Shown: positions 51,844 to 59,386 of the stretch, piece by piece
Layout of the letters: every line of letters starts with the position of its first letter
Position numbering within the stretch: position 1 is the stretch's first letter
From: JBBQYD01 sp942493075
Lineage (GTDB): Bacteria > Verrucomicrobiota > Verrucomicrobiia > Limisphaerales > UBA8199
Assembly (NCBI GenBank): GCA_942493075.1
Contig: OW818681.1
Span: 1,426,001-1,490,000 of the forward strand
Reading direction: 5' to 3'
Length of the DNA stretch: 64,000 bases
Position numbers and translations under genes: made by a program
Notes under the pieces: generated by a model
Databases searched by the model: none
What the model saw: the letters and a program-made list of their open reading frames with translations, nothing else
Told to the model about the DNA's origin: nothing

Positions 51844-53314
51844 CACGGCGCACGTAGTGCGCGATCCTATAGTGATTTTGGGAGTTCCGTTTGACTCTGT
51901 AACCACGGCAGGGGCTATTCGCGACATTGAGCAGATGATTGCGTCGCGCAAACCTCATTACGTCATCACGGCGAACGTGGATTTCGTTGTGCAGGCACAG
52001 AGCGACATCGAGCTGCGCCGGATCTTTTTCGATGCCCATCTCGTGCTTTGTGACGGGACTCCCTTAGTCTGGGCGTCGCGCTTGCTCGGCAATCCGCTTC
52101 CTGAGCGCGTGGCAGGTTCCGACATTGTGCCAATGCTCTTAGAGGTATCCGCCCAGCGCGGTTATCGTGTGTTTTTCCTAGGGGCCACATCCGAATCTTT
52201 GCAGCGTGCGACAGACAATTTGAGGGCCCGTTTGCCGGAGTTAGTGATCGCCGGCACCTACTCGCCCCCATTTCGCAAGCTATTGGAGATGGATCATGAA
52301 GAGATCAAGCGCCGCATTCAGCAGGCAAAACCAGACCTGCTGTTCGTCGCGTTGGGCTGTCCTAAACAAGAGAAGTGGATCGCGATGCATTATCGGGATC
52401 TGGGCGTCCCGATAGCCATGGGGGTGGGCGCCACTATCGACTTTCTTGCGGGCATGGTGAGAAGAGCACCGCTATGGATGCAGCGCTCCGGGATGGAATG
52501 GTTTTTCCGGCTGGCACAGGAGCCGCGGCGGCTCGCGCGCCGTTATGCGACCGATCTTTTGGTGTTCGGACAGCGTATCCTGCGGCAGGCGTGGGAACTC
52601 CACGGGGCAAAGGATATTGACCTGAACCTCGCACCGAGGCCCTCCAATACTCAGGTGGTAACACTGCCCTCTCGGTTGGATTTCACATCTCTCGCTGAAG
52701 GAGTTCTGGGAGACCTGGCATCGACCTCACGTCATTGTCTGTTGGATGCATCCCGCGTGGTGTTTGTGGACAGCACCGGAATGGGTTTTTTGGTCCGCTT
52801 GCAGCGGAAATTACGCGCAGACGGGTTCGAACTCGTCATTATAGGCCCAAGCCCTGCTCTGAACAGGGCGTTGCGCCTGATGAAGCTCACGGAGTTTTTC
52901 AACCTGGTTCCTGATCCCCGTACAGCCGAATTACTGGTTGAACGTCGTCAGCGGGAGGTTTCGGATGCGGCTTGTAACAATCCAGCCGAACGGCTCGCAT
53001 GGCGAGGTGAAATAACCGCCGTGAATGTTGAGTTAATATGGGAAGCTACCCGCAAGCATATTGATGAACTGCCGAGCGGCGAATCCCTGGTGATCCATCT
53101 TGCGCTCGTGCGATTCATCGACAGCTCGGGACTTGGACTCATGGTGCGCGTCAAAAGGCATGCCACGGAGCAGGGGAAACAAGTCTGCTTCAAGAACCCT
53201 CAGCCTGCTGTTCGCAATGTGATGCGAATAGCAAAGCTGGAGCAGCTCTTGATCACCGAAGCCGGGCCTGCGGGGTTTCCTCTTCGAGGCAGCGCTTTGC
53301 TAAGGCGCGAATAG
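51824..53314 (+). CDS. WecG/TagA/CpsF glycosyltransferase fused to two STAS domains
   Basis: A 496-residue fusion. Residues about 15-245 are a WecG/TagA/CpsF (GT26) enzyme that adds a sugar to an undecaprenyl-PP-linked acceptor. Seen: TANVDFVVQAQS, LVLCDGTPLVWAS with the catalytic-type Asp77, VFFLGATSES and VALGCPKQEKWIAM. Two STAS domains follow at about 275-375 and 385-485, each with the phosphorylation loop: VDSTGMG (Thr318) and IDSSGLG (Ser435). A good GGAGG precedes the ATG at 51824, which lies inside the PPTase gene. Joining a glycosyltransferase to two anti-anti-sigma-type domains suggests that enzyme activity or location is set by phosphorylation or partner binding. This arrangement is not one I know. 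Confidence 0.93.
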   Translation: MSAHSINTAHVVRDPIVILGVPFDSVTTAGAIRDIEQMIASRKPHYVITANVDFVVQAQSDIELRRIFFDAHLVLCDGTPLVWASRLLGNPLPERVAGSDIVPMLLEVSAQRGYRVFFLGATSESLQRATDNLRARLPELVIAGTYSPPFRKLLEMDHEEIKRRIQQAKPDLLFVALGCPKQEKWIAMHYRDLGVPIAMGVGATIDFLAGMVRRAPLWMQRSGMEWFFRLAQEPRRLARRYATDLLVFGQRILRQAWELHGAKDIDLNLAPRPSNTQVVTLPSRLDFTSLAEGVLGDLASTSRHCLLDASRVVFVDSTGMGFLVRLQRKLRADGFELVIIGPSPALNRALRLMKLTEFFNLVPDPRTAELLVERRQREVSDAACNNPAERLAWRGEITAVNVELIWEATRKHIDELPSGESLVIHLALVRFIDSSGLGLMVRVKRHATEQGKQVCFKNPQPAVRNVMRIAKLEQLLITEAGPAGFPLRGSALLRRE

Positions 53315-53374
53315 GCTGCTGTTGACGTTTCGCCGCAACCTTGCTTTGGGTTCCAAGCGCCTGTATTGAAAGGC

Positions 53375-54163
53375 ATGCGGCTCAATTTCGACAAGTTTGG
53401 CGCCGGTTCGCCTCTCATCATTCTGCACGGGCTGTTTGGCTCATTGGACAACTGGCGTACGGTCGCGACTCGTCTCGCGGACCACTTTGAAGTGTGGACG
53501 CTGGACCTGAGGAACCATGGACGTTCCGAGCATGCCCCGGCTATGGATTTGCCGGTGATGGCAGAAGATATTGCCCATTTCTGTGCCGAGCACTCTATAG
53601 CGAACGCGATTCTGCTCGGACACTCCCTGGGCGGAAAAGTAGGAATGCAGCTCGCGTTGAATCGTCCGGAGATTCTGCGCAGCCTTATTGTGGTGGATAT
53701 TGCACCCCGTCCATACGAGCCCCGGCACACGGCTATTCTGCAAGCATTGCAGTCGTTTGATCCCGCTGATTTTGCAGATCGCCAGGCCATTGAGAAGCTG
53801 TTGGAGCCACTCGTCCCGGACCTCGGGGTCCGGCGCTTTCTTTTGAAAAGCCTGGCGCGAAATGAACGGGGCGGTTTTACCTGGCGGCTAAATCTTCCGG
53901 CAATCGCCCGGAACTATCCATCCCTCAATGCGGCTCCTTCAGGTTCATCTGCTTTTAATGGTCCAACCCTGTTTGTTAGGGGCAGTAAATCGGATTATCT
54001 TTTCGAGTCAGACATGCCGCTAATTCGCCAGCTTTTCCCGAAGGCCGAACTGTGTGAAGTAGAAGGCGCGGATCATTGGGTGCATGCTTCCGCGCCGGAA
54101 CCATTCCTTCAGTGTATTCAGAGTTTCCTGCAACGAAGTTCTACAAGCAAACTCACTTCTTGA
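53375..54163 (+). CDS. Alpha/beta hydrolase (YbfF-like esterase)
   Basis: A 262-residue hydrolase from the ATG at 53375 (AAGG site just upstream). LIILHGLFGSLDNWRT is the oxyanion segment, LLGHSLGGKVGMQ holds the nucleophilic Ser, and GADHWVHAS the catalytic His. VVDIAPRPY and the fold order fit the YbfF/abhydrolase group that cleaves acyl-CoA or small esters. It follows the WecG-STAS gene after 60 bases and may be part of the same unit. Its 3' end overlaps the convergent gene by 11 bases. Confidence 0.9.
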   Translation: MRLNFDKFGAGSPLIILHGLFGSLDNWRTVATRLADHFEVWTLDLRNHGRSEHAPAMDLPVMAEDIAHFCAEHSIANAILLGHSLGGKVGMQLALNRPEILRSLIVVDIAPRPYEPRHTAILQALQSFDPADFADRQAIEKLLEPLVPDLGVRRFLLKSLARNERGGFTWRLNLPAIARNYPSLNAAPSGSSAFNGPTLFVRGSKSDYLFESDMPLIRQLFPKAELCEVEGADHWVHASAPEPFLQCIQSFLQRSSTSKLTS

Positions 54164-54782
54164 GCGCGCGGAAGAGCAGTTTTTGAACTTCCAGGCTGGT
54201 TTTTTCACGTTCCAGCAGCTTTTGCATCCTGGTGTTTTCTTCGATTTGGGCTGCTGTGCGTGCGATTTCCTCGGGGGCGGTGTTGGTCGTTAAGAATGCT
54301 GTGAAGGTTTTTCCCGTGTTCACCACCTGCACCAATTCCTGGTCGAGCGTGAACAGCAACGTCTCAACCCTCATCAGGTAGGCCGTCTCGTCCGTCGTCA
54401 GTGCGCGGGCGGTGTCGCCCGTGGCAGTGGAGAGCAGGGGAAAGCTGATCTTAGCCTTCTCTTCGAGCCCGGTCCGTTCCTTAGTGACACCTTCCAATTG
54501 TGACGCCAGGGCCGTTGTGCGATCACGCAGTTCCTTGGCAACCTCTGTTTCCCAGGGGACTTTCTCCTGGCGATTGGCCTTCGCAGCCTCATCAGCGCGC
54601 TGGGTATGCAGGTCGGTGAGTTCTTTGGCGAGCTTGAACTGGCCTGTCAGCTCGGCTTCATTCCGGACCAGTTCCAGGTAGCGGGCCGCCTCAGCGGCAG
54701 GCACCGCTGGCTTGGCGTCCTGGGCATAACCCCAGCCGCTGGATAAAAGTGCGACGAATAAAGTAACCAAAAGCTTCTTCAT
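54153..54782 (-). CDS. Exported coiled-coil hypothetical protein
   Basis: A 209-residue protein from the ATG at 54782. MKKLLVTLFVALLSSGWGYA is a Sec signal peptide. The mature part is almost all heptad-rich and charged (KELTDLHTQRADEAAKANRQ and RTAAQIEENTRMQKLLEREK), suggesting a periplasmic coiled coil. Earlier in-frame start codons would bury the signal and are rejected. I recognise no family. Confidence 0.75.
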   Translation of the reverse strand: MKKLLVTLFVALLSSGWGYAQDAKPAVPAAEAARYLELVRNEAELTGQFKLAKELTDLHTQRADEAAKANRQEKVPWETEVAKELRDRTTALASQLEGVTKERTGLEEKAKISFPLLSTATGDTARALTTDETAYLMRVETLLFTLDQELVQVVNTGKTFTAFLTTNTAPEEIARTAAQIEENTRMQKLLEREKTSLEVQKLLFRALKK

Positions 54783-54930
54783 AATCTGCGTATTATATAG
54801 GGATTCAGGCGGGCGGGGAAGAACCAAGGAGTCATTCGATTTTCTGTAGAGTTGCGGTGGTCTGTTTTTCATGGCTTAATGGTTGCCGCTTCGCACGGGA
54901 GCAATGGTTGACCCCGTGCGGATTTGTGCA

Positions 54931-56007
54931 ATGGCTGACCTGAATATTAAGTGTCAATGTGGCCAGGAACTTGTGTGTGACTCCGCTTACGCTGGCCAAC
55001 AAGTGCAATGTCCTTTCTGCCAGGCAAATGTGACGGTTCCAAAACCCTCATCCGCCCCGCAGCAAAACACCCTGGTTCCCAAAGTGCCGGAAAAGACAAA
55101 ATTGGCTATCGGTACCAAGGAGACCCATGGCAAGGGCGCGGCTGCGCAGGCCTCGCATCCCATGAATCTGAGGAGGCCCATGGCGCCCCCGAAGAAGAAG
55201 CTGCCCATCAAGGACATCGGGATTTATGTGGGGCTCATCGCTGTGCTGGGTGGCGGCGGATATTTCGGATACGACTATTGGCAGAAGAAACAGGCTGCAA
55301 AAGAGGCCGCTGAGGCCACACCTGCCGCTGCTGCTCCGGCCAACCCTGATGGGGGAGCTGCTCCTGCTGAGGGCGGTGCCCCGGGAGTCGATGGTGCCGC
55401 TGCTGAGGCGCCAAAACCCAAGCCCGAGAAGGCCTTGCCCATCATTCCACCGTCTTACACCCTGGATGTTGCCATTGCGAAGATACCTCAAAGTAAGGTT
55501 AATGGCACGATAACGGGAGGGGAGTTTGTGCCCGAGACAGCGCGCCTGGAGCAAACACCTTCGTCTCAGGTTTTACGCTTCACCCAAGGGGCTCTTCCAA
55601 CGGGCGATCGCGAACTACTTATTTATTTGAAGATGAAGTATGCCGACCTGACGAACGGGCATACCGTGACGGTTGCGAGCGACACGCGCGGTTCCGGTCT
55701 GCCTCAGGTCATTAAACGCTGGCGCACGAACCCGAATTCCCGCTACGCGCCTACATCCAAGACCTTCGGCTATGGGTATGTACTAAAGCTCGAGCTGGGA
55801 AAAGCCGTCAACGGCCAATTACCCGGCAAGTTGTTTGTGGCTCTTCCGGATAAGGAAGAAACGGTGGTTGCTGGTGTTTTCAGCCTGGCACTGCCCTCGA
55901 CTGATCCGAATCAAGTTCCCGATGCCGGGATGATGGCTCCGACCGCCACGCCCACGGGAGAGACTCCGGCTGAGAAGGAGGCTTTCCGCCGACGGTACGG
56001 GAGATAG
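54931..56007 (+). CDS. Zinc-ribbon plus single-helix membrane protein, unknown function
   Basis: About 358 residues from the ATG at 54931. An N-terminal zinc ribbon (IKCQCGQELVCDSAYAGQQV then CPFCQANVTV) is followed by a basic linker, one transmembrane helix (about 97-116, DIGIYVGLIAVLGGGGYFGY) and a long Ala/Pro/Gly-rich low-complexity linker. A beta-rich C-terminal domain (about 175-320) and a basic tail EKEAFRRRYGR follow. The topology puts the zinc ribbon in the cytosol and the C-terminal domain outside. Similar zinc-ribbon membrane proteins are common in Verrucomicrobiota and Planctomycetota, function unknown. Confidence 0.78.
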   Translation: MADLNIKCQCGQELVCDSAYAGQQVQCPFCQANVTVPKPSSAPQQNTLVPKVPEKTKLAIGTKETHGKGAAAQASHPMNLRRPMAPPKKKLPIKDIGIYVGLIAVLGGGGYFGYDYWQKKQAAKEAAEATPAAAAPANPDGGAAPAEGGAPGVDGAAAEAPKPKPEKALPIIPPSYTLDVAIAKIPQSKVNGTITGGEFVPETARLEQTPSSQVLRFTQGALPTGDRELLIYLKMKYADLTNGHTVTVASDTRGSGLPQVIKRWRTNPNSRYAPTSKTFGYGYVLKLELGKAVNGQLPGKLFVALPDKEETVVAGVFSLALPSTDPNQVPDAGMMAPTATPTGETPAEKEAFRRRYGR

Positions 56008-56078
56008 CCGCGCTTCTTCTGACGTTTCGCTTGCGCGTTTCAGAGACTGAACTACCTTTGAAACGTAAGGAGAACGCT

Positions 56079-56273
56079 ATGAAGAAGACCAATCAACCAC
56101 CTGTTGAACAACCAGCTCCTTTTACCCCCGGCGTGACTCGGGGCATGGTGCGGCAGCACGCCTACGGAATGTTTCGAGATAAGCTTCCAGACCATCCTTT
56201 GACCCTCGAGGATTGGGTAATCGCAGAAAAGGATTTGGTCGCAAGTCTCGACGCCGAAAACATGCCAAAGTAA
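56079..56273 (+). CDS. DUF2934-like small protein
   Basis: A 64-residue protein with AAGGAG seven bases before the ATG at 56079. After a proline-rich start (NQPPVEQPAPFTPG) it has VRQHAYGMFRDKLP then HPLTLEDWVIAEKDL, resembling DUF2934 (R.AYe.y...G.p.g.dleDWl.AE.el). Small proteins of this kind are frequent in Verrucomicrobiota and Proteobacteria; function unknown. Confidence 0.75.
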   Translation: MKKTNQPPVEQPAPFTPGVTRGMVRQHAYGMFRDKLPDHPLTLEDWVIAEKDLVASLDAENMPK

Positions 56274-56315
56274 TCGGCTGCGAGTTCGTGCCCTGTGTGC
56301 AATGCGCCGGAGTAC

Positions 56316-57323
56316 TCAGCTTCGGCTGCGCTCTTCCTTTTTCCGATACTCCCCGAAGTCCTTGTTTACCAGATGGCTCAAAACTCGGACTAGAGCCTCC
56401 AGTCGAGGCATCTCTATTCCCGCATGTGTCGCCTGTCTCAAGGGCTCAACAAACAGGCTATCCAATTCGAGTGGCCGTCCCTGCTCGAAATCCAGGAGAG
56501 TGGACGCCTTGTAGGGCCCCATGGTTTGGGTGCGCTCAATCTGCTGCGTGGCGATGTCGGCAGGCAACGGGTAACCCAACGCCGCTGAGGCGGCTGCAAC
56601 CTCATCGATAAGTTCCCGGATTAACCCCAACCACCTGGGGTCGCCGAGGAGTGTGTCGGTAGCCAAGCAAGGGCCGGGCGGATTCTTACCGGCATCAGGC
56701 CGCCCGAGTGCAACCGCCTCAAAACCCATGATGGATGCCACCCCTAAACCGTTAAAGGGAATGTTCCAGGTTAGCTTTTCCCAATGAGCCCTGGCCAGAT
56801 CTTCGCTGACGCGGCACGGCACACCCGCTTTACGAAACTCCTCTGCCAGCCCATGCGTCCGGGGTTTCGGACCGCCTTCGAATTCTCCCAGGACAACTAA
56901 GCCATGCTCGATATGATGAATGATTCCCGGTGCGATGCGGTTCAGGCATACGAAACAGAGGCCGCCCAGAATCTGGGAAGCGGGAAACAACCGGGCGAGT
57001 TGCTCTTCATTGCCGAGCCCGTTTTGCAGAGTAACAACCAGAGTGTTGGGACCGACCAAAGGCGGCAGCAATTTGGAGAATTGTGAGTTGGCCGTGGTCT
57101 TGAGTGCGATCAGCACAACGTCGCAGACGCCGATTTCCTCGGGTTTGACTGCCGCGTGGGGGAAGAAGTGAAAGTCCCCCTTCGGACTCTTGATTTGCAC
57201 CCCGTTGTTCTTCACGGCTTCAAAGTCCGAACGCAGCAGAAAATGCAGGTCATGCCCCAGCCTTGCCAGCATGGCGCCATAATAACTTCCAACTGCTCCA
57301 CATCCTGAAACCGCGATTTTCAC
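56316..57323 (-). CDS. panE: 2-dehydropantoate 2-reductase (ketopantoate reductase)
   Basis: Reduces ketopantoate to pantoate with NADPH in vitamin B5 and CoA synthesis. The 335-residue protein starts MKIAVSGCGAVGSYYGAMLA (Rossmann). It has VLIALKTTANSQFSKLLPPL, VTLQNGLGNEEQLARLF, and the catalytic-lysine region AHWEKLTWNIPFNGLGVASI. A 15-25 residue insertion (RPDAGKNPPGPC) after the catalytic region lengthens it slightly compared with E. coli. It might support the phosphopantetheine demand of the window's PPTase, but there is no direct linkage. Confidence 0.92.
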   Translation of the reverse strand: MKIAVSGCGAVGSYYGAMLARLGHDLHFLLRSDFEAVKNNGVQIKSPKGDFHFFPHAAVKPEEIGVCDVVLIALKTTANSQFSKLLPPLVGPNTLVVTLQNGLGNEEQLARLFPASQILGGLCFVCLNRIAPGIIHHIEHGLVVLGEFEGGPKPRTHGLAEEFRKAGVPCRVSEDLARAHWEKLTWNIPFNGLGVASIMGFEAVALGRPDAGKNPPGPCLATDTLLGDPRWLGLIRELIDEVAAASAALGYPLPADIATQQIERTQTMGPYKASTLLDFEQGRPLELDSLFVEPLRQATHAGIEMPRLEALVRVLSHLVNKDFGEYRKKEERSRS

Positions 57324-57392
57324 GTTAGCTGCGAAATTAACCGGAAGTCTGGGGGAAAAGCAATTCGGGTTCGATCACACCCGGGATGAGAC

Positions 57393-57423
57393 AAAAAAAG
57401 ACCGGGTCCGAAGACCCGGTCTT
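57393..57423 (-). terminator. Strong Rho-independent terminator with a UUCG tetraloop
   Basis: On the minus strand AAGACCGGGTC pairs completely with GACCCGGTCTT over a TTCG loop, then a seven-T run (57393-57399). It closes the gene ending at 57447 and shields panE. Confidence 0.95.
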
Positions 57424-57446
57424 GAGAGAATCAGAGATACCTGTGC

Positions 57447-59282
57447 TTAATCAACCAGGCGATAGAAGCGAACAGGATCGCTTGTGACGTTGGTGTAAGG
57501 TCCCAGGAACGTGTTGGTATTCGGGGCAATGATGACCTGAGGCAGGTTGGTGAAGGGGCCTTCGAGGCTCCCGGCCGTTTGCAGGCGGTGCGCACCTGTC
57601 CATTCGAACACGTTGGTCTCACCTGCTTTGGACAGGATCAGGGTAGGTCGCGGAACGGCCGGCGGCAGTGGAGCCGGTGCGCCCACGGGTTGGATCAGGA
57701 TGCGGAAGCTGATCGGGTCGTTCAGGTTGAACATCGGATTCGGCTTGCCTTGGGTCGAGTTGAAGGTGTTGAAACGAATCCAATTGTTAGTCTTCAGGGA
57801 GGCCCATTGCCAGACGATGCGCATCGACTTTGAGCCAGTGTCGGCAACGGTGTTGTCCACCAGGCCTTCATTGGGCGCCGAGAGCATGTTACCTCCGGTG
57901 CTGCCGGAGGCTCCGGGAGGATGGAAGGTGTAATCGCTCATCTTTGCGGGTGCGTTTTCGAAGTCTTCGATGACAATCGGAGCATTGGTCAGCCCGCCGT
58001 TGACGATGTTATCGATGTAAATGCGGTACGGGCCGGTATCCGTCATGTCATCCAGAGTGAAGGCAATTGCTTCAAGAGTAGCCCACTCACCCTGTAAATC
58101 GTTGACAGTGCCAGCTTGACCGGCGACACCCGAGTTCCAGATCACGCTGGGGTTCGTGGGATTCAGGTAGTCAGGCCCGCGTTGAAAAGTGACGGTCTGC
58201 CAGTCGTTGTTCGGGAAGACCACAGTTCCGTCCACCGGAGCTGAACCGCTCATGATTTCCGAAGCGCCCAGATAATGAATGCGCGAGGCATTGGTCGTCC
58301 ACGGCGCGCCATTAATCCCAACGGGGCCCGTGGCATTCACTGCTTCGCGGACGCTCAGGGCGATACGGATACGCGGATTAGCACCGCCACCAACGATCAT
58401 GCCGGCTGTCGGCACGCAGCTTTCCTGGCCATTAACAGTCTGCGTGGCACCAACGATGCCGCCTTTGACTAAGCCAGTCACCGGAACGGAGTTATTTCCA
58501 TTGACGATGCCTTCCGTAAGAGAGCCAACAGGTTTGAAACCCGAGCCTGAGTCTTGATAAACAGTCAGCGTGGTCGCGTTGGTAGCCAGCGTGACAACGA
58601 CATTGGTGCCGCCAGCCAGCAGAGGACCGGTTACTCCGACTGTATCAGTGGCGAGACATGGCTCATCCAGCACAAGCCGAAACGTGTCGATAAGCATCCG
58701 GTTATTAGAACCATTGACGGTTCCTCCGGCATGGTAAAAGCCGATACGCGGATTGGAGGAGTCCGGCGCGTTGGTAACGAAACCCAGGAGTTGCCACTTC
58801 TGGGGTGCCGGTGTGCCATACTTGCGTTGGAATTTGTCAGTCTCTGTGAAGGAAAGCGTGCAGTTTTCGATGTTCGTTACACCTACGATTGAGTCCTGGC
58901 TGACATTGGCGGCGGTGGAGCTATACACGTGATATAATCTGTAAACTCCGCCTGTGACTGCGAGGCTCGGGCTGATGATGACTGCCAGATCGGGGGTGCT
59001 GTTGGACCAACCGGTAGTCCAATACCGTGCGCCTCCTGTGGCGGGCTTGTCTGGGGTGGTGGCGCGAGCCGTCGTATAGCCGCCAGCCGCGTTCTCAAGG
59101 TAGATGTTGTTAAAAGTGGTTTCGTTATAATCAACATTGATGTTGTAACCGCAGACTGTGCTCGATGTTACGTTTGAGCAAGTGGAAGTGACATAGACGA
59201 TTTCGGCAAGCGCAGTGGAGGCCGAAAGGGCCACAAACAATGCCCCAGCGCAAACCCTGGTTATGAGGGATCTCTTTTTCAT
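57447..59282 (-). CDS. Secreted beta-rich protein with a FYRL-type C-terminal tail
   Basis: A 611-residue protein with a signal peptide (RVCAGALFVALSASTALAEI). The body is Asn/Thr/Gly-rich and beta-like, with a repeated pattern of domains: NNIYLENAAGGYTTAR, NRMLIDTFRLVLDEPC, DNIVNGGLTNAPIVIEDFEN. The middle resembles carbohydrate-binding lectin-like folds, but I recognise no named domain. The last 60 residues (from FEWTGAHRLQTAGSLEGPFT to FYRLVD) match the tail seen in two other exported proteins here. It is followed by a strong terminator, which suggests high expression. Confidence 0.8.
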   Translation of the reverse strand: MKKRSLITRVCAGALFVALSASTALAEIVYVTSTCSNVTSSTVCGYNINVDYNETTFNNIYLENAAGGYTTARATTPDKPATGGARYWTTGWSNSTPDLAVIISPSLAVTGGVYRLYHVYSSTAANVSQDSIVGVTNIENCTLSFTETDKFQRKYGTPAPQKWQLLGFVTNAPDSSNPRIGFYHAGGTVNGSNNRMLIDTFRLVLDEPCLATDTVGVTGPLLAGGTNVVVTLATNATTLTVYQDSGSGFKPVGSLTEGIVNGNNSVPVTGLVKGGIVGATQTVNGQESCVPTAGMIVGGGANPRIRIALSVREAVNATGPVGINGAPWTTNASRIHYLGASEIMSGSAPVDGTVVFPNNDWQTVTFQRGPDYLNPTNPSVIWNSGVAGQAGTVNDLQGEWATLEAIAFTLDDMTDTGPYRIYIDNIVNGGLTNAPIVIEDFENAPAKMSDYTFHPPGASGSTGGNMLSAPNEGLVDNTVADTGSKSMRIVWQWASLKTNNWIRFNTFNSTQGKPNPMFNLNDPISFRILIQPVGAPAPLPPAVPRPTLILSKAGETNVFEWTGAHRLQTAGSLEGPFTNLPQVIIAPNTNTFLGPYTNVTSDPVRFYRLVD

Positions 59283-59386
59283 ATGTGATAGTGGGGCTAT
59301 CCTGCTTCAATAACCGAGAGGGGTCAAGGCATTTCACCCACCTTAACTGGTTACAAGCTGGTGACATAGCCCCAAACCGCAACCCA

